Position numbers and translations under genes: made by a program
Notes under the pieces: generated by a model
What the model saw: the letters and a program-made list of their open reading frames with translations, nothing else
Database searches by the model: none
What the model was told of the DNA's origin: nothing
Shown here: in pieces, positions 1-11,369 of the stretch
Position numbering within the stretch: the first letter of the stretch is position 1
Layout: every line of letters starts with the position of its first letter
DNA from: Stereum hirsutum FP-91666 SS1
Lineage: Eukaryota; Basidiomycota; Agaricomycetes; Russulales; Stereaceae
Direction: 5' to 3'
Assembly: GCF_000264905.1 (NCBI RefSeq)
Contig: NW_006763132.1
Coordinates: 3,268,696-3,332,695, forward strand
Length of the DNA: 64,000 nucleotides

Positions 1-1252
1 AAGGGTTTTCTGGAAGTCGTGTCCTCCCATAGTCACTAAGGTAAATCTCAGTTACACATACGACCATTTCTCTCCCATGTTTCATCAAGATCGAAGTCAT
101 CTTTTCTCTGGCTGGTGAGCACACTTTCTTTTCCTCTCTTTTTTCTCCCCGTCACTTCAACCCTTCCAACTCTTGGACATCAAATGATAGAGATATACTA
201 TAAATCAGTTATCCCTGACTTAATCACCTGTGTCGAGAACATGATTTTCTGATCTTGTCCAACTGTTCTTCCATCCATACTATCTCATCAAAGACGAATA
301 GATGGACTAACATAAACCCTTTCTCCTTCTCTTAGCATCACTCGAACGAGCAACAGGATTCGGAGGATGGTCTGGTAAGAGGTAAGGTGGCTCGCCTTCA
401 TGAAATTTTCATGGCGGAAGAACGAAGGAGAACGTGGATTTCTCTGAAGTATTGGGAGACTCGAACGGATCGTTGGCCCGAGTCCTACGTTACTTACATG
501 TCTACGCTACGATCAACTCTGAGAATATATCACCACATTCATGCTTCGACCAACAAGACAGTACTTGAGTGCACTACCCCCGCAGCTGTAAAACGGCGGG
601 TCTGCGTATGCAATCCACTGAAAAGCCAGACCAAATGCGTACAAATAAAATATAATTTTGAATCGAAGACACGGTAAGTACGGAAGAGCCAAACGACCTG
701 GGGAGAACGGAGAGACCAGAGAGGAGAAAGTCGTAACACAGGTCGTAAAGATCGGAATATATATTTACTTCTATACACTATGTACTGTAGCGTGCCAATT
801 GCAGAGTCAGTGTCAAGGACGGTTCGTTATTGAGAAGAGGATGAGGATGATGACTACTGTGTACAATACGTACGTCTGGGTGTGGGTGGAATGATATGAT
901 ATGGGAGAATGAGTTCCAGATGATGAAATGTATGCAGGGGCATGAGGGGTTCGTACCAAGCTCGTACGATAACTAAATTGACAGAGAAAATACGAGCCGA
1001 GGAAAGACGTTAAAAGTGCACGGATGGGTGGAGGGATGGAGGAAGAATGATGAGTGAGACTATGCGACAGCAGTATCGATGCGAAATGGTCAGGTTAACT
1101 GCAAATGAGGCAACGAGAACAGTGCAAATAAAGTGCTCAATAAGCAGTCATGGCGGGGTCGTAATCATAGTCCACGCTACAGCCAACAATTGGTCTCACA
1201 TCTTCAAGCGTCCCACCTGCAATGCTCATACTGAGGCCAAAAACAAACACAC
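1..1252. other. Left-edge region without an assigned gene
   Basis: No coding region is convincingly supported here. A short open frame on the + strand after a possible acceptor near 335 could be the last exon of a gene entering from the left, but it shows no recognisable motif. The right part is the 3' flank of the minus-strand gene ending at 1253. Confidence 0.4.
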
Positions 1253-3961
1253 CTAAAACCTCTTCGGCGCCTTCCTCGCCCCACCAACCCCTGCCCCCAC
1301 CAGACTCGCACTCTCACGCCTCCCTCTCGCACCTGCAGTGGCAGTCGTACTGGAAGGAGCTCCCACGGTCGAAGTCCCCGTCCCAATCCGGGAGGACGAA
1401 GTCGCCGGCCTGGGGATCCCGCCGAACCCCATACCCGCCCCAGCACCAGCACCCGAACCAAACCTCCCCGCGACTGGCTGCCTCAAACCACTACTAATAA
1501 TGCTTGTCGGCGCCGGCGCAAAAACAGCCGAACTGGCGCTCGTAGTCCTCGTCAACCCCGTAGTTCTCTTATACCCAGTGCCGCTCGTAGCAGCGGAAGC
1601 TGCAGCAGCGGTAGCTTGAGAAGAAGATGACGCCGACGAAGTAGAGATGGCTGCCCTCCTTGGGCCCTTCGAAGGGTTCCTCGAGCTCGATACGGTCGTG
1701 GAGGTCACACTGGGGGCGGTTCCAGAGTTCCCAGCGATGGCGGAGCCGGAAGGGACACGCTGTGGACCCCCTGCAACGGAGACATGGCTCGAAGACGTAC
1801 GCTTTGAAGTGACAGCCGGAACGGGTGGAACAGTCGGCGCAGGGGTCGACTTTGACGATGAGGGAGGCTGGACGAAAGACATGCGTCTGGCTAGTCCAAG
1901 ACGACGGGGAGCTTGAGGGGGTTCCATGGTGGTTCGGTGAACCGGCGGATGAGCTAGAGCGGGAGTTTGAGCAGCGGACGTGACCGGGGAAACACGCCCT
2001 GAGGAAATCGTTATTGGAAGGGAAAAGACGTTAGGGGTAGCGTCGACAGGTGGTTCCGAGGAAGCGGAGGAAGTAGGGCCGGTCGATCCTTTCTTGACGA
2101 TGCGAAGAGCGGGGATTAACATATCGTTGGGAGGCAGCGATGGAAGACCAGCTGTGCTGGTGGCAGTCTTGGGCTTAGAGGCCATTGCCGCCGCAGAGGG
2201 TTCAGCGGACGACTGAGCCACGGAAATAGAGGCAATATTCGAATCCAGAACTCCTGAGGAAGCTGACTCGTAAGCCTGGGCCTGGTCGTCTGCGATGCCA
2301 GCGGGAGCTTCATGACGAGATTTCATGTGCTTGGGACGGCGAGGGGCAGGAGGAGGAGCTATTTGAGAACGCCCGAGATCGCTGACAGGTTTAGCAACCT
2401 CGTCCGGGAGAGGCATTGCTTTGATCAGGGCAGCGGGAACTGTGAAGATTCAGACATTATGATCAGCGTCAACATAAGTCAAATATAATGAACAATGCCT
2501 ACCCTCATCAGATCCAGAGGAGCCAGACCTCTCACGTTTCTGTTCCGGGGTGACAAACATCTCCACATTTAAATCCGCGGTGAGCTTCGAGCGATCCTTC
2601 CTCTGCCTCTGCGGCCGCGGGACAGCCTCTCTTTTCTCTTTCAACTCACTCTCGCTGACCCCCAGCCCAACCCTCACATCCCTCAACCTCTCACTCAATA
2701 TGCTGACCTCCGCCTCAGCACACCTACTCTCCAAATCCGCCACACTGCTCTTCGTAACCCTGGATCCGGCTTCCTTGCGTTCGTCCCTGCGATTCTTGAA
2801 GCTCGGCAGGCCTTCTAGCTTGGCAACGAGCTCCTCCATCTCTTCCTCTTCCTTGGCTACGTCCATGTCCGCAAATTCTGCGTCACCGTCGGTGAAGGAC
2901 ACGAGCTGACCCAGGAAAGAATCGTGATTGATGAACGAGATCCTGTCGTTGAGAAGGTCGAAAGAAGACTCTGGACAAGCGATATACGAGCTGAACGAGG
3001 ATTGAAGGTCGACCGAAACGCGGCGAGGGTCGAAAGCCTCGGACGTGGAGATAGGAGATACGTGTGAGCGAAGCCGAGGGATGGGAGCAGTTGGAAGTGG
3101 AGAGAGCGTGTCGGAACTGTCTTCTAGGGAGGCAGGGGAGTGGACGGTGATTTTTGGAGTCTGTGAGATGGTTTCGTCGCGAGCATATTCTTCGATTGGA
3201 GACATGGAAGGTGAGGGGTTCGGAGACGCAGATGGAGATGGAGAAGAGGACGGGCTACCATCTGCACTATTGATGGAGTCCATGACGGAGAACAGGCGAG
3301 ATGACTCGGGTGCGCGAGTGAGTTTCGGACTTGGTAGTGGCGCAGAGCGAGAAGTGAAGTAGTCTTTGACAGTGCTCTTTGTGGGCGAGGGCGAAGACAC
3401 TGCAGGAGACGAAGATGAGAGTGCAGCAACAGCAAGAGAAATGTCAGCGAGAGGCCGACGGGGAGTGGGAGCCCTATCATCGAGTCGAAGGCTTGTTGAA
3501 GAAAAGACTGAATTGTCTTCGAGACGCGGGGTGTCATTGTTCTCGTCTTCGATCTCCTCTTCGGGGCTCTCATCTCTCGCAACGTCTTCTGCTTCACTCT
3601 CATCTCCAGACGCCTCTATTTCGCCCTGTCCTCCATCATCTACCACAACAGAGACGTCGAAGTCTATCAAACGGTCCAGAGGAAGAGGAACCTGTGTGGG
3701 CAGAGGCTTGTGGTCCGCATAAGATCGGCTAAAGAACTTGTTGAACGTCATCGGACTGACGCCCATTGTGGGGTGAGCGTTGACCTCAGCGGGCGTCGAG
3801 TTCTCTTTATCAGATCCTCCCTCTGACGGAGAAGGTGATACCAGGTCCCTGTCATGGTGAGGAGGTGTTTCTGAGGTGTCGCTGCTAGGATTTGACTGGG
3901 AGAGGGGGTCAAAGAGAGAGAGTAAAGAGTCTCGAGGTCGGTTGTAGTTGATGGTAGACAT
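1253..3961 (-). CDS. Disordered Ser/Pro-rich hypothetical protein
   Basis: Two exons, 3961-2503 and 2439-1253, joined over a 63-nt GT-AG intron, give about 881 residues. I do not recognise the family. The protein is dominated by low-complexity Ser/Pro/Ala stretches, with acidic runs around residues 90-130. A short charged, probably coiled-coil stretch lies near residues 390-470, followed by a basic segment. The C-terminal third is almost entirely Ser/Thr/Ala/Gly and ends basic (KAPKRF). The start at 3961 was preferred over ATGs further upstream because the frame beyond it reads into the inverted-repeat element at 4161-4536. Many SP/TP sites would suit a phosphorylated scaffold or cell-cycle protein, but that is inference only. 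Confidence 0.7.
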
Positions 3962-4160
3962 AATGCGAGTATGAAGAGGATAAAATACGACGGATATTAT
4001 GGGGAGCTTGTTGGAGATTGTGAGCACGGCGTTGTTGTCGTCGTCGTCTTCCGAGTTCAAGTTCAATTCCGCCGACGCCGGCGCGACAAGCCCGTCACCA
4101 TCACGAGGAATCCACGTGATCGTGTTCCAAGTCCGGCCAAAAGACCCAGAAGATAAAATA

Positions 4161-4536
4161 GATGTTATCTGCAGCCAGAAAAGTGGGATTTTGAGTTGGA
4201 AACCGACAAGAATGACCTTTAAAGGGGAGATTTTCAAGTGAGAATTCATTTCGAAGTCGAATATTTCGGCCAGGCGTGATTGGCTGATCACCCTCGTTTG
4301 GCCTGCGTCTGGCACTTACCGAGGATTCGAAGCGAACTATTAGACCTTATATGTTTCGAGTTTACTTGGAGCTCGTTGGCGGAAGATCTGTCCGATCCGC
4401 CAATGAGATTTCGCAAAAAGTTCCAAGTTTTCACAAACATATAAGCCCTATTACTTGGAAATTGAACTTTGCGACCTCCAAAGTAGCCAATTTGAAGCTC
4501 ATAGAACCTCTCGGTTTTCAGGCTGCAGATAACATC
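4161..4536. mobile_element. TIR element (MITE-like), TA-flanked
   Basis: The two ends form an inverted repeat. The left end begins GATGTTATCTGCAGCC at 4161, and the reverse complement of the right end (to 4536) begins with the same 16 bases. Then comes one mismatch and a shared GAAAA. Both ends abut the dinucleotide TA (4159-4160 and 4537-4538), which is the target choice of Tc1/mariner-type elements. The 376-bp element has no coding capacity, so it would be non-autonomous. It sits 200 bp upstream of the minus-strand gene starting at 3961 and 33 bp before the tRNA gene. Confidence 0.7.
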
Positions 4537-4569
4537 TAATACAGAACACAATATCCTAAAAGGACGGAG

Positions 4570-4640
4570 GCATCAGTGGTGTAGCGGTAACATTGGGTCT
4601 TCCCATGGCCTAGCTCCGGGTTCGACTCCCGGCTGATGCA
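4570..4640 (+). tRNA. tRNA-Gly (anticodon CCC)
   Basis: A 71-nt cloverleaf without intron. The acceptor strands GCATCAG and CTGATGC pair fully and leave discriminator A. The D arm carries the AGCGGTAA loop. The anticodon stem GGGTC/GGCCT closes the 7-base loop TTCCCAT, which places CCC at positions 34-36. The T arm is CCGGG-TTCGACT-CCCGG with the invariant TTCGA. CCC reads GGG glycine codons. It is transcribed by RNA polymerase III from internal boxes. Confidence 0.93.
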
Positions 4641-4986
4641 GTTATGATCAGATGTCTCTGTAATACTTTTATCGCAATACATTGCAGTTCTTGTCTTTGC
4701 CAACGATGCCCTCACCAGATGGCACATGTCCGGCCGTACCGTGTGACAACTAAAGAAAGGAATTTTTAATCGCTGATGCATGATGAAATGGTTCGGACAT
4801 GAAGGTAACAATGTGTAGTCCAGGCGAGAACATCGTACATCTGATACATAGATCATAGAGCAAACCACTGCTTCTTGGCTCCGAAGAGTAGCCAGACGAG
4901 CACATCAAGTCCATGGATAATGCGGTGGTCTTGCGAGCAGAACATAGCAACAAGGATTGTGGTTCAAAGTAACGGCGTTCTTGCAT
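4641..4986. other. Intergenic, no gene seen
   Basis: Lies between the tRNA and the stop codon of TMA46 on the other strand. It holds the 3' flank of TMA46; nothing else is recognised. Confidence 0.5.
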
Positions 4987-6497
4987 TCATGCACCATCAC
5001 CGGATCCACCACCGTTCAATGACAACGCCTGAAGTCTCTCCTCCTCCGCGATCAGATCCTCGTCCTCCTTTTGCTTCCTATACTTCTCCAAATCCCAATC
5101 GTCCTCTCCCTCGTCCTCGTCCTCGAACCATTCTGGGTTGTACTGGAAGAGATCTCGTCCTGACATGCCTGAAGACTTGCCCGCTGCGGCTTGCGTTGCT
5201 TTGGCTTTTGACATGGCTTCCGCCTCGGCATCCTTTTTGTTCATGCGGGTTTGCTTCCATTTGGCGAATGATTCGGGGGTGACGGGGGTAAGATTGCTGC
5301 CTAGTTTGTGGCGCTACACGGAGAAAGTTCAGACAGATGAGGACAAGTGGATGCGATGGAGGAAATAGAGAGGAAAGAAGGGGACGTGCCTCGACCTCCA
5401 GGAACTCCTCCAACGAGATGACATTCGCTTTTTCAGCCTCCGCTTGTGCCTTCTTCTGTGATTTGAGAACGAAGCCAGGAGGAAGAGCGTGTCGGTATTG
5501 GCAGGTTTCGCCATTTGGGCATTGCCAGAACCACCCGAATCTACGGGAAGGAAGAACATGCGTCAGTGCCGGTGAAAAATCTTGACGAAGGGCCAGGGAA
5601 TCGCGTGAGAATCGGAACGTACTTCTGAGACTCGATAGCCTCGATGAAGAATTTGCAGACAATCTACAGGTGCAAACCAAATATCAGGGAAAAGATCGAA
5701 GGAAGGCCGCTAGAAAGGGACATACATCGGTTGTTGTTTTCGGGTTTCCATGTTTGGAGAGCACAACCTGCCGTAGCTTTTCCTCGTCCCACGTGTCCAT
5801 CGTATCTGTGCGCACCACCAATACCGTCAGCTTTCCCTTCACTGAACCAATACTGAAGAACAGACTGAAGATCGAAAAACTCACCAGCCATCTTCTCCTC
5901 CCGACTATCCGCATACAAATTCTTCTTCTCAACCTTCCTCTCTATATCCTTGTCATGACTGAACTTGCACTTCGTCCCCTTGTCACAATGTCCCGCCTTA
6001 TAGAACGCACACAACAACGTCTTCGGGTCCACGCCGAATGGCACCTTCTGTATCTGCACTGGTTTCGTGAGCAACGCCTCTTCCTTGCGCCGTTTCTCCT
6101 CCTCGGCCTTCGCCTGCGTCCGAAGCTCCTTCTCGCGCTCCTTCGCCAAAGCTTCACGAGACTTCCCCGTCTGAGCGGCCTGCGATTGGATACGTTGGAC
6201 TTCTTTTTGGACCTTGGCAGATTTGTTTTTCTACAGTGTACGGATGTGTGTCGCGTGAGTTGAATGATTCCATGGTGAGGTCCGATGATGAAGTGAATGG
6301 TCGCTGTAGAAAAGCAGTGCAGTGAACTAGAATGGGGAGCGTCTGCTCACGTTCTTCATACCGAAGGTCTGGATGTGGTTCCATGGTCAGTACATACGTT
6401 CAGCGCACGGTTACGAGATGTCGGAAGACGGGTCCACCTTGTCGACTGCGACCTTGGAGGAACTGCCCTGTTGCTGCTGCTGCTTCTTTGGTGGCAT
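4987..6497 (-). CDS. TMA46: CCCH zinc-finger protein Tma46 / DFRP1 (ZC3H15)
   Basis: Homologues associate with ribosomes and stabilise the DRG-family GTPase Rbg1/DRG1. Seven exons (6497-6438, 6368-6351, 6230-5885, 5805-5726, 5663-5623, 5540-5390, 5313-4987) give 340 residues, normal for the family. Diagnostic segments: MPPKK start, [15 protein letters not shown] near residues 21-35, a first CCCH finger ([20 protein letters not shown]), [16 protein letters not shown], a second finger ([17 protein letters not shown]), then ERHKLG and the C-terminal SGRDLF followed by an acidic NPEWF region. Exon 2 is only 18 nt. The last intron (5389-5314) has a GC donor; only that splice keeps the conserved ERHKLG frame. 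The upstream neighbour COQ4 lies on the same strand. Confidence 0.93.
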
Positions 6498-7005
6498 GAT
6501 GGCAGGCTTGTTCTTAGTCAGATAAACGTCTGATAAATGTTAGATGTCGAAGTCCTGATGAACTGTAAAAATACAGAGGAAATGAGGAAAGCAGGAGAGT
6601 GGCGAGAGGCGGAAAGTAGAGCAGAAACTTGGATGACGCCAAATCAGTGAGACGGGACCGTCGGTAAGTATTTTCCCAGCACGTGAAGGGGACGCGACTT
6701 GAACGCGCCACACGGCAATGTACAAACTTACAACAACTCCAACTTTTACGATCTTTTTGACAGACCCATAGAATTACTAGACCTTTTAGGAAGGAAGGAA
6801 GGAAGGAAGGTTCGATGATCCTATATATATACCACAACGACCAACCAAGTCCAAGAATATCGATAGTCAGACAGAAACATGGGTCACCAAGGAGCCAAAT
6901 CAGAAGCCTTACCAGGGCGACTCCATGCATCTTGAAAAGCACACGATGCCATGGGCATATCCAGACGAGTAGGGAGACTAATATATTGCTCCACTACCGT
7001 GTAGT
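6498..7005. other. Intergenic: TMA46 promoter and COQ4 3' flank
   Basis: Spacer between two genes reading the same way. It contains a short (GGAA)n run near 6789-6810. No gene seen. Confidence 0.5.
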
Positions 7006-8063
7006 TCACAACATCTGCCCACCAGCCGTTTTCGCTCTCTTTTCTGCCGCTTCTTTGGCCTCCTTCAGCGGTCTCCTCCATTTTGCCTCCGGTGCCTCCC
7101 AAACTCCCAACTCTCTCCTCAGCTCACCGACATCCATTGCCCACTTCTCTTCCCAATAAACTGTGATCAGACTCTTCGCACTGCTTCCACACCTCAGAGC
7201 CCACGGCACGTATTCCTCAAACAGCCTCTTTCTCTTTGCCGGAGTAAGGCGAACGGCAGCAGCGGTAGAGAGCAGAGTCATTGGAAGACCGAGATTTGTG
7301 AACTCGAAGACCTTCAAAGCGATTTCGTATTCGACAGAGACTGGGAGGTTGAGGAGTGAATGGTAGAAATCGTGGCACTCGCGGTAGCGTTGCATGACAT
7401 ATGCAAGCTCAGGGTCCGAAATGTAATGTACCTATTTGACATTCGACGAAGACAAAAGAAATGTCCATTAGTCTGGTGTTCAATCACGATTGGATATCAG
7501 ACCTGAGAAGAATACGCACGGGCGCACGGGTATCGGGCGTAACGCCACACCGCTCGAGCCACGTCACATAGGTGTGTCCAAAGGTACCCTCGGGTAGTTT
7601 TGCAAGGGCGTTCATGTCGACGGTGGTAGACGTCACCCTTGGACATTCCTTCAAGATCCTGCGACCTTCAGCGCTCTCGAGCATGATATCGCGAAGCCGA
7701 GGAAGCGCAGGTCCCGCCGTAGTTTCTCCAAGCGTGGCGACCATATCTACATCCATGAATGATAAGGGTGATCAGTGTTTGGGATGAAGGGTGATCACGA
7801 TGTCGGTTGGGAATGGAGAAACCAATACCTCCTCTCCTAGGGTTCGTGAGCGACACGACGGCAGAGCCAACTGCTAGAAATGCATTTTCAAACCAATTGA
7901 GAGGGATATGTCCTGGATAAGCTGGTTCTGTTTTGATTGTGCGGGCCTGTTGTTGGCTGGTGGGATTTGCGGTGGGGCACCACAGGTGTTGAAAGGCTGG
8001 TCGGATAGGCTTTGCGATGAGTGTCCGCGACAGGAGTGGGATGTTCCGAGGAAGTAAGGTCAT
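7006..8063 (-). CDS. COQ4: Ubiquinone biosynthesis protein Coq4
   Basis: Coq4 acts on the matrix side of the mitochondrial inner membrane, where it organises the coenzyme Q biosynthetic complex and is implicated in removing the ring C1 carboxyl group. Three exons (8063-7829, 7746-7520, 7431-7006) give 295 residues. Visible family blocks: [71 protein letters not shown]. The metal-binding motif HDxxHx11E is intact (H174, D175, H178, E190). The N-terminal 35 residues are basic and rich in Ser, Arg and Leu with few acids, as expected of a mitochondrial presequence. The C-terminus is Lys/Ala-rich. Confidence 0.96.
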
Positions 8064-9322
8064 CCCGTCTAGAAGGTAAGTCTTTGTCCGCGTACTAAAC
8101 CGTGATATCTCGAGTACTTGCTGGGCCGGTAGTGGGCTGTGAATGTTTGGTCGTGTATACCTGTATCACAGCGATGCTGACCTCAAACTGACACTGATCC
8201 AAGGTGCAACGAAGTATGTAGCTTGTGGCAATGATATCCTCCTATGATTATTTCGGTTCAGCGTAGTTTCGAAAGGGCACCAAGATTGACCCTGCCTGTA
8301 ATCCAAGGTCGAGAAAAAGACCGGCGGTGTTCAGATTGTGAACTTGTTGTGGCGAGAACTCGGAAGAACACGCGAACGTGTCTGCGTGCGCACACCCGGA
8401 TATTCCCGTGATCCCCAGAGGTGTTTTCGAGATAAAGGTTTCCTCGTTTCGGCAGCCGCCGCCACCACCATCACCGCCATATAAAATGGCTCTTGTTCTC
8501 GTGTCTGCTTCATTGGTGTCTATTTATGTCTCACACGATAACTCACCGAGTGCGCGGATTGTTCGCGAGCTCTGTGAAGTATGGATGGGTGGCAGTTTGT
8601 GGCAGAGCCTGAGCGGTTGTGATTTACTCATGAATCAACGACTACTTATGCCATTGTTCACAGACCTTGCTGTGGTACCAAATTGATATGATACCCATCA
8701 CGGAGTTAAAACGCGGTATTCAGTCTTGTTGCTTCGAATCTATATCCTAAGATATGGCCCGGGATATAGTGAGCTTCATCATCTCCTGCCATCATCGAGT
8801 CCTTGCCATGTCCTTGGTTGGTCTTGTTCTTTACCTTCCTTACTATGTAGGTCCTTCACACCCCCGTAAGTATGCCAAGGATGCCAAAAACAGACAAATC
8901 CAAACATGGTGGCGTAGTCCCACTACATACAATGATTTGTAGCCCGTCGTTATACTAATAGGCGCCACTCTAGGTTTCCTTGCTCAAATATTGCTCTCCC
9001 GCGCAATACACACTCCCTTGAAGCAGGCCACTCCCAGGCTGCACTTTTGGTGTGCGTTTTATAGCGCAGCTGGAACCCCATCAAGCAAGGTTGGCAGCTG
9101 GCGGAGACAGCGCTCAGCAGTTTAGGAGACACGTTTCGTGTATCTCCATTCGCATAGCCTATAGCTGAATAGTGCCAGTGTGTCAGGTCTATGTGGCTTA
9201 ATGGGTTCCACCCCGAGCGCTACAGGGAAACACATTTGCCTGTCATCCAGGTATATAAAGCTGTATGCCATCAGCCACTCTCCTTGTCTAGTGTAAGTGC
9301 CCAATCACTGTACTTTCGCAGG
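8064..9322. other. Intergenic, no gene seen
   Basis: Divergent spacer between COQ4 (-) and the 7-TM gene (+). Short unsupported open frames only. The TATA-like site at 9252 is listed separately. Confidence 0.5.
9252..9260 (+). promoter_or_regulatory. TATA box of the 7-TM gene
   Basis: TATATAAAG lies 71 bp before the ATG at 9323. A start site about 30-40 bp downstream would leave that ATG inside the transcript, which supports 9323 over the in-frame ATG at 9356. Confidence 0.5.
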
Positions 9323-10871
9323 ATGGGCTTCCACATTCGACCGCGATTCGAAGCAATGGAGGATTATTCTCCAGGTTATGTCTACGGAAGTATAGTCAGC
9401 CAAAGTATCCTCTACGGTACGTATCATATATATTCGTCAATCTTCGAGCCCCTTATAATTTTGATTTATCAGGACTGTTACTCGTACCCTCTGCATGGGC
9501 GTTGTTACTCTGCATGTACGCCATATTGAGCTTAATCCAGTCTCATATATCCACTGAACAAACGACCAAGGCGTCGCGGCTTCAAACGAAGGGCTACGCT
9601 CTGCATGGCATTCCTCACTCTGCTCATGCTGGGAACGTCAACAGCATACCTGGCTTCATCCATCGTTACCGCAGTGACAGGGTACTTCACCTCCTCACCT
9701 CAAGATATTTTCTTCAGATCCGGAACCGCTCAGCTTTTCCTCCCGGCCGTCAATGTAAGCATCCTATCTGTCCTCATCGCTCTAGTCTCATCACATTCCT
9801 TGTAGTATATAGCGAGCGATGCCATAGTTCTCTGGCGCGCATGGGCTCTGTGTACTACCATAGGATCTCGACAGGCCCACATCATCCTCATACCGTCAGC
9901 GCTCTTGCTCGGCTCGTTTGGTACGTGTAGAAGTGAAACCTCATTGACTCCATATCTTCGAGTTGACCTACTTTGCAGTGGCCATTATCGTCAGCATCAT
10001 CTGCGAGGTCTCGCAAGGTTATCCGCTATTTATCACTTTTGACCCCGATATGGCCACGAACGGTCTATTCGCTTCCTGGGTGCTGTCACTTGCCACGAAT
10101 ATAGCCGCAACTTGCATCATCCGATTCAAAGCTTGGTAAAAGCATTTAGAGCTGTACCATATCAGTATGAGCTACATTTATTCATTCTTCACAGGAATCA
10201 CCGAAAGTTCGTCAGTGCCAACCTCACTCAGCGTGACGGGAAGCTCAAGAGTGAGAGGATTCTGGCTGTGATCGTAGAGTCTGGTCTTCTATACTGTATA
10301 TTCTGGGTGAGTTCATTCGCTGTTTTTCACGAACCATTGAGACATACGATACGTCACTATATATAAAGTTCGTTCTCCTCGTCATCAACCTCGGCTTCTT
10401 CTTTGAGCCAGTGTATGAGGGAGAGGTCGCAGCCTGGAATCTGGGCATGATTCTCCAAGATGACTCCGTGCATATCTCTGTATGGCTCTTCCATTCACCG
10501 TTCATACTACCTTCTAATTGCTATGACAGGCGATATACCCCGCTGTTATCATCGTCTTGGTACACAAACACATGACAGTCAAAGACTCATTCCAACCAAC
10601 CACTCCGACGAACCATCACATCTCGACCTACCCAAGGTTCTCGGACCGTTCACGTCGGTCGACTGCGTTGACCTCAGCGGGAGGGTTCGAGAGATCGCAT
10701 ACCGATCAAGGTGCTATGGTGATTAACTTGGACGAGCTGGGTGCAGAAGCTAGGTTGCGGTCTTGCTCCTGCGCCTGTGTCTATCACTCGATCCAAGACA
10801 GTGAAGTCGGATCCAAGATGGACGATGAGCAGGGGACGGATCCCATATCCTTAGTACCGGATGGCGTTTGA
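9323..10871 (+). CDS. Seven-transmembrane protein of a basidiomycete-expanded family
   Basis: Eight exons (9323-9416, 9473-9515, 9571-9754, 9806-9920, 9979-10135, 10195-10306, 10369-10479, 10530-10871) give 385 residues. Seven hydrophobic segments are separated by short loops, and a hydrophilic Ser/Asp-rich tail of about 100 residues follows. Landmarks typical of this family are LWRAWAL after TM3, RFKAWNHRKF before TM6 and VESGLLYCIFW within TM6. It is a receptor-like membrane protein of unknown ligand; a GPCR-type role is inference. The small second exon was placed because only the 55-nt intron 9516-9570 restores the frame and a basic loop (MRRGFKRRATLC). An alternative start is 9356. Confidence 0.8.
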
Positions 10872-11369
10872 GTTCGCGTCTAAGTCAGATGGCTCATCAG
10901 TCTCGAAAACAGACTCTGGAGACTGTTGGGATCAGCCTGTATCGGGTGTGTCGTCTATTCTAATCATCCGAATATCTATATGCGAGGCTTTTCTTTGTAA
11001 TGTCCTCTGAATGGATGATGTGCATGTTTCAAGGCCTGAACTAGTTTAGACCTACGGCTTATGGCTGAAGAGTCTCTCTATTGTTCGGTCGAGGAATCGG
11101 CCTGGCGTTGTGTATAAATCAGAGCGCCTCCATTGTGCATTCTGTCGCGATAACCCATATCATAACCCCCGCCCAGTCTTTGTGCAGAGTTGACAAGAAA
11201 AAGACGACGGAAATTTGCTAGGCAGATATGTACAGTACAGTTACGTAACACGAGACTTCATACCGAGAAGGGTACAAACGAATTGAGACTGCAACGGAAG
11301 ATATTACGAGGAGGAGCGACAGGCATAGCGAAGATAGCATACGAAAAGGTAGGCGGGAAGCATATACGA
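10872..11369. other. Convergent 3' flanks, no gene seen
   Basis: Spacer between the 3' ends of the 7-TM gene (+) and the giant DUF3638 gene (-). No gene seen. Confidence 0.5.

Noticed and set aside
387..677. 96-codon open frame near the left edge
   Set aside because: It starts from a non-ATG codon, has no conserved motif, and shows no coding-like composition.
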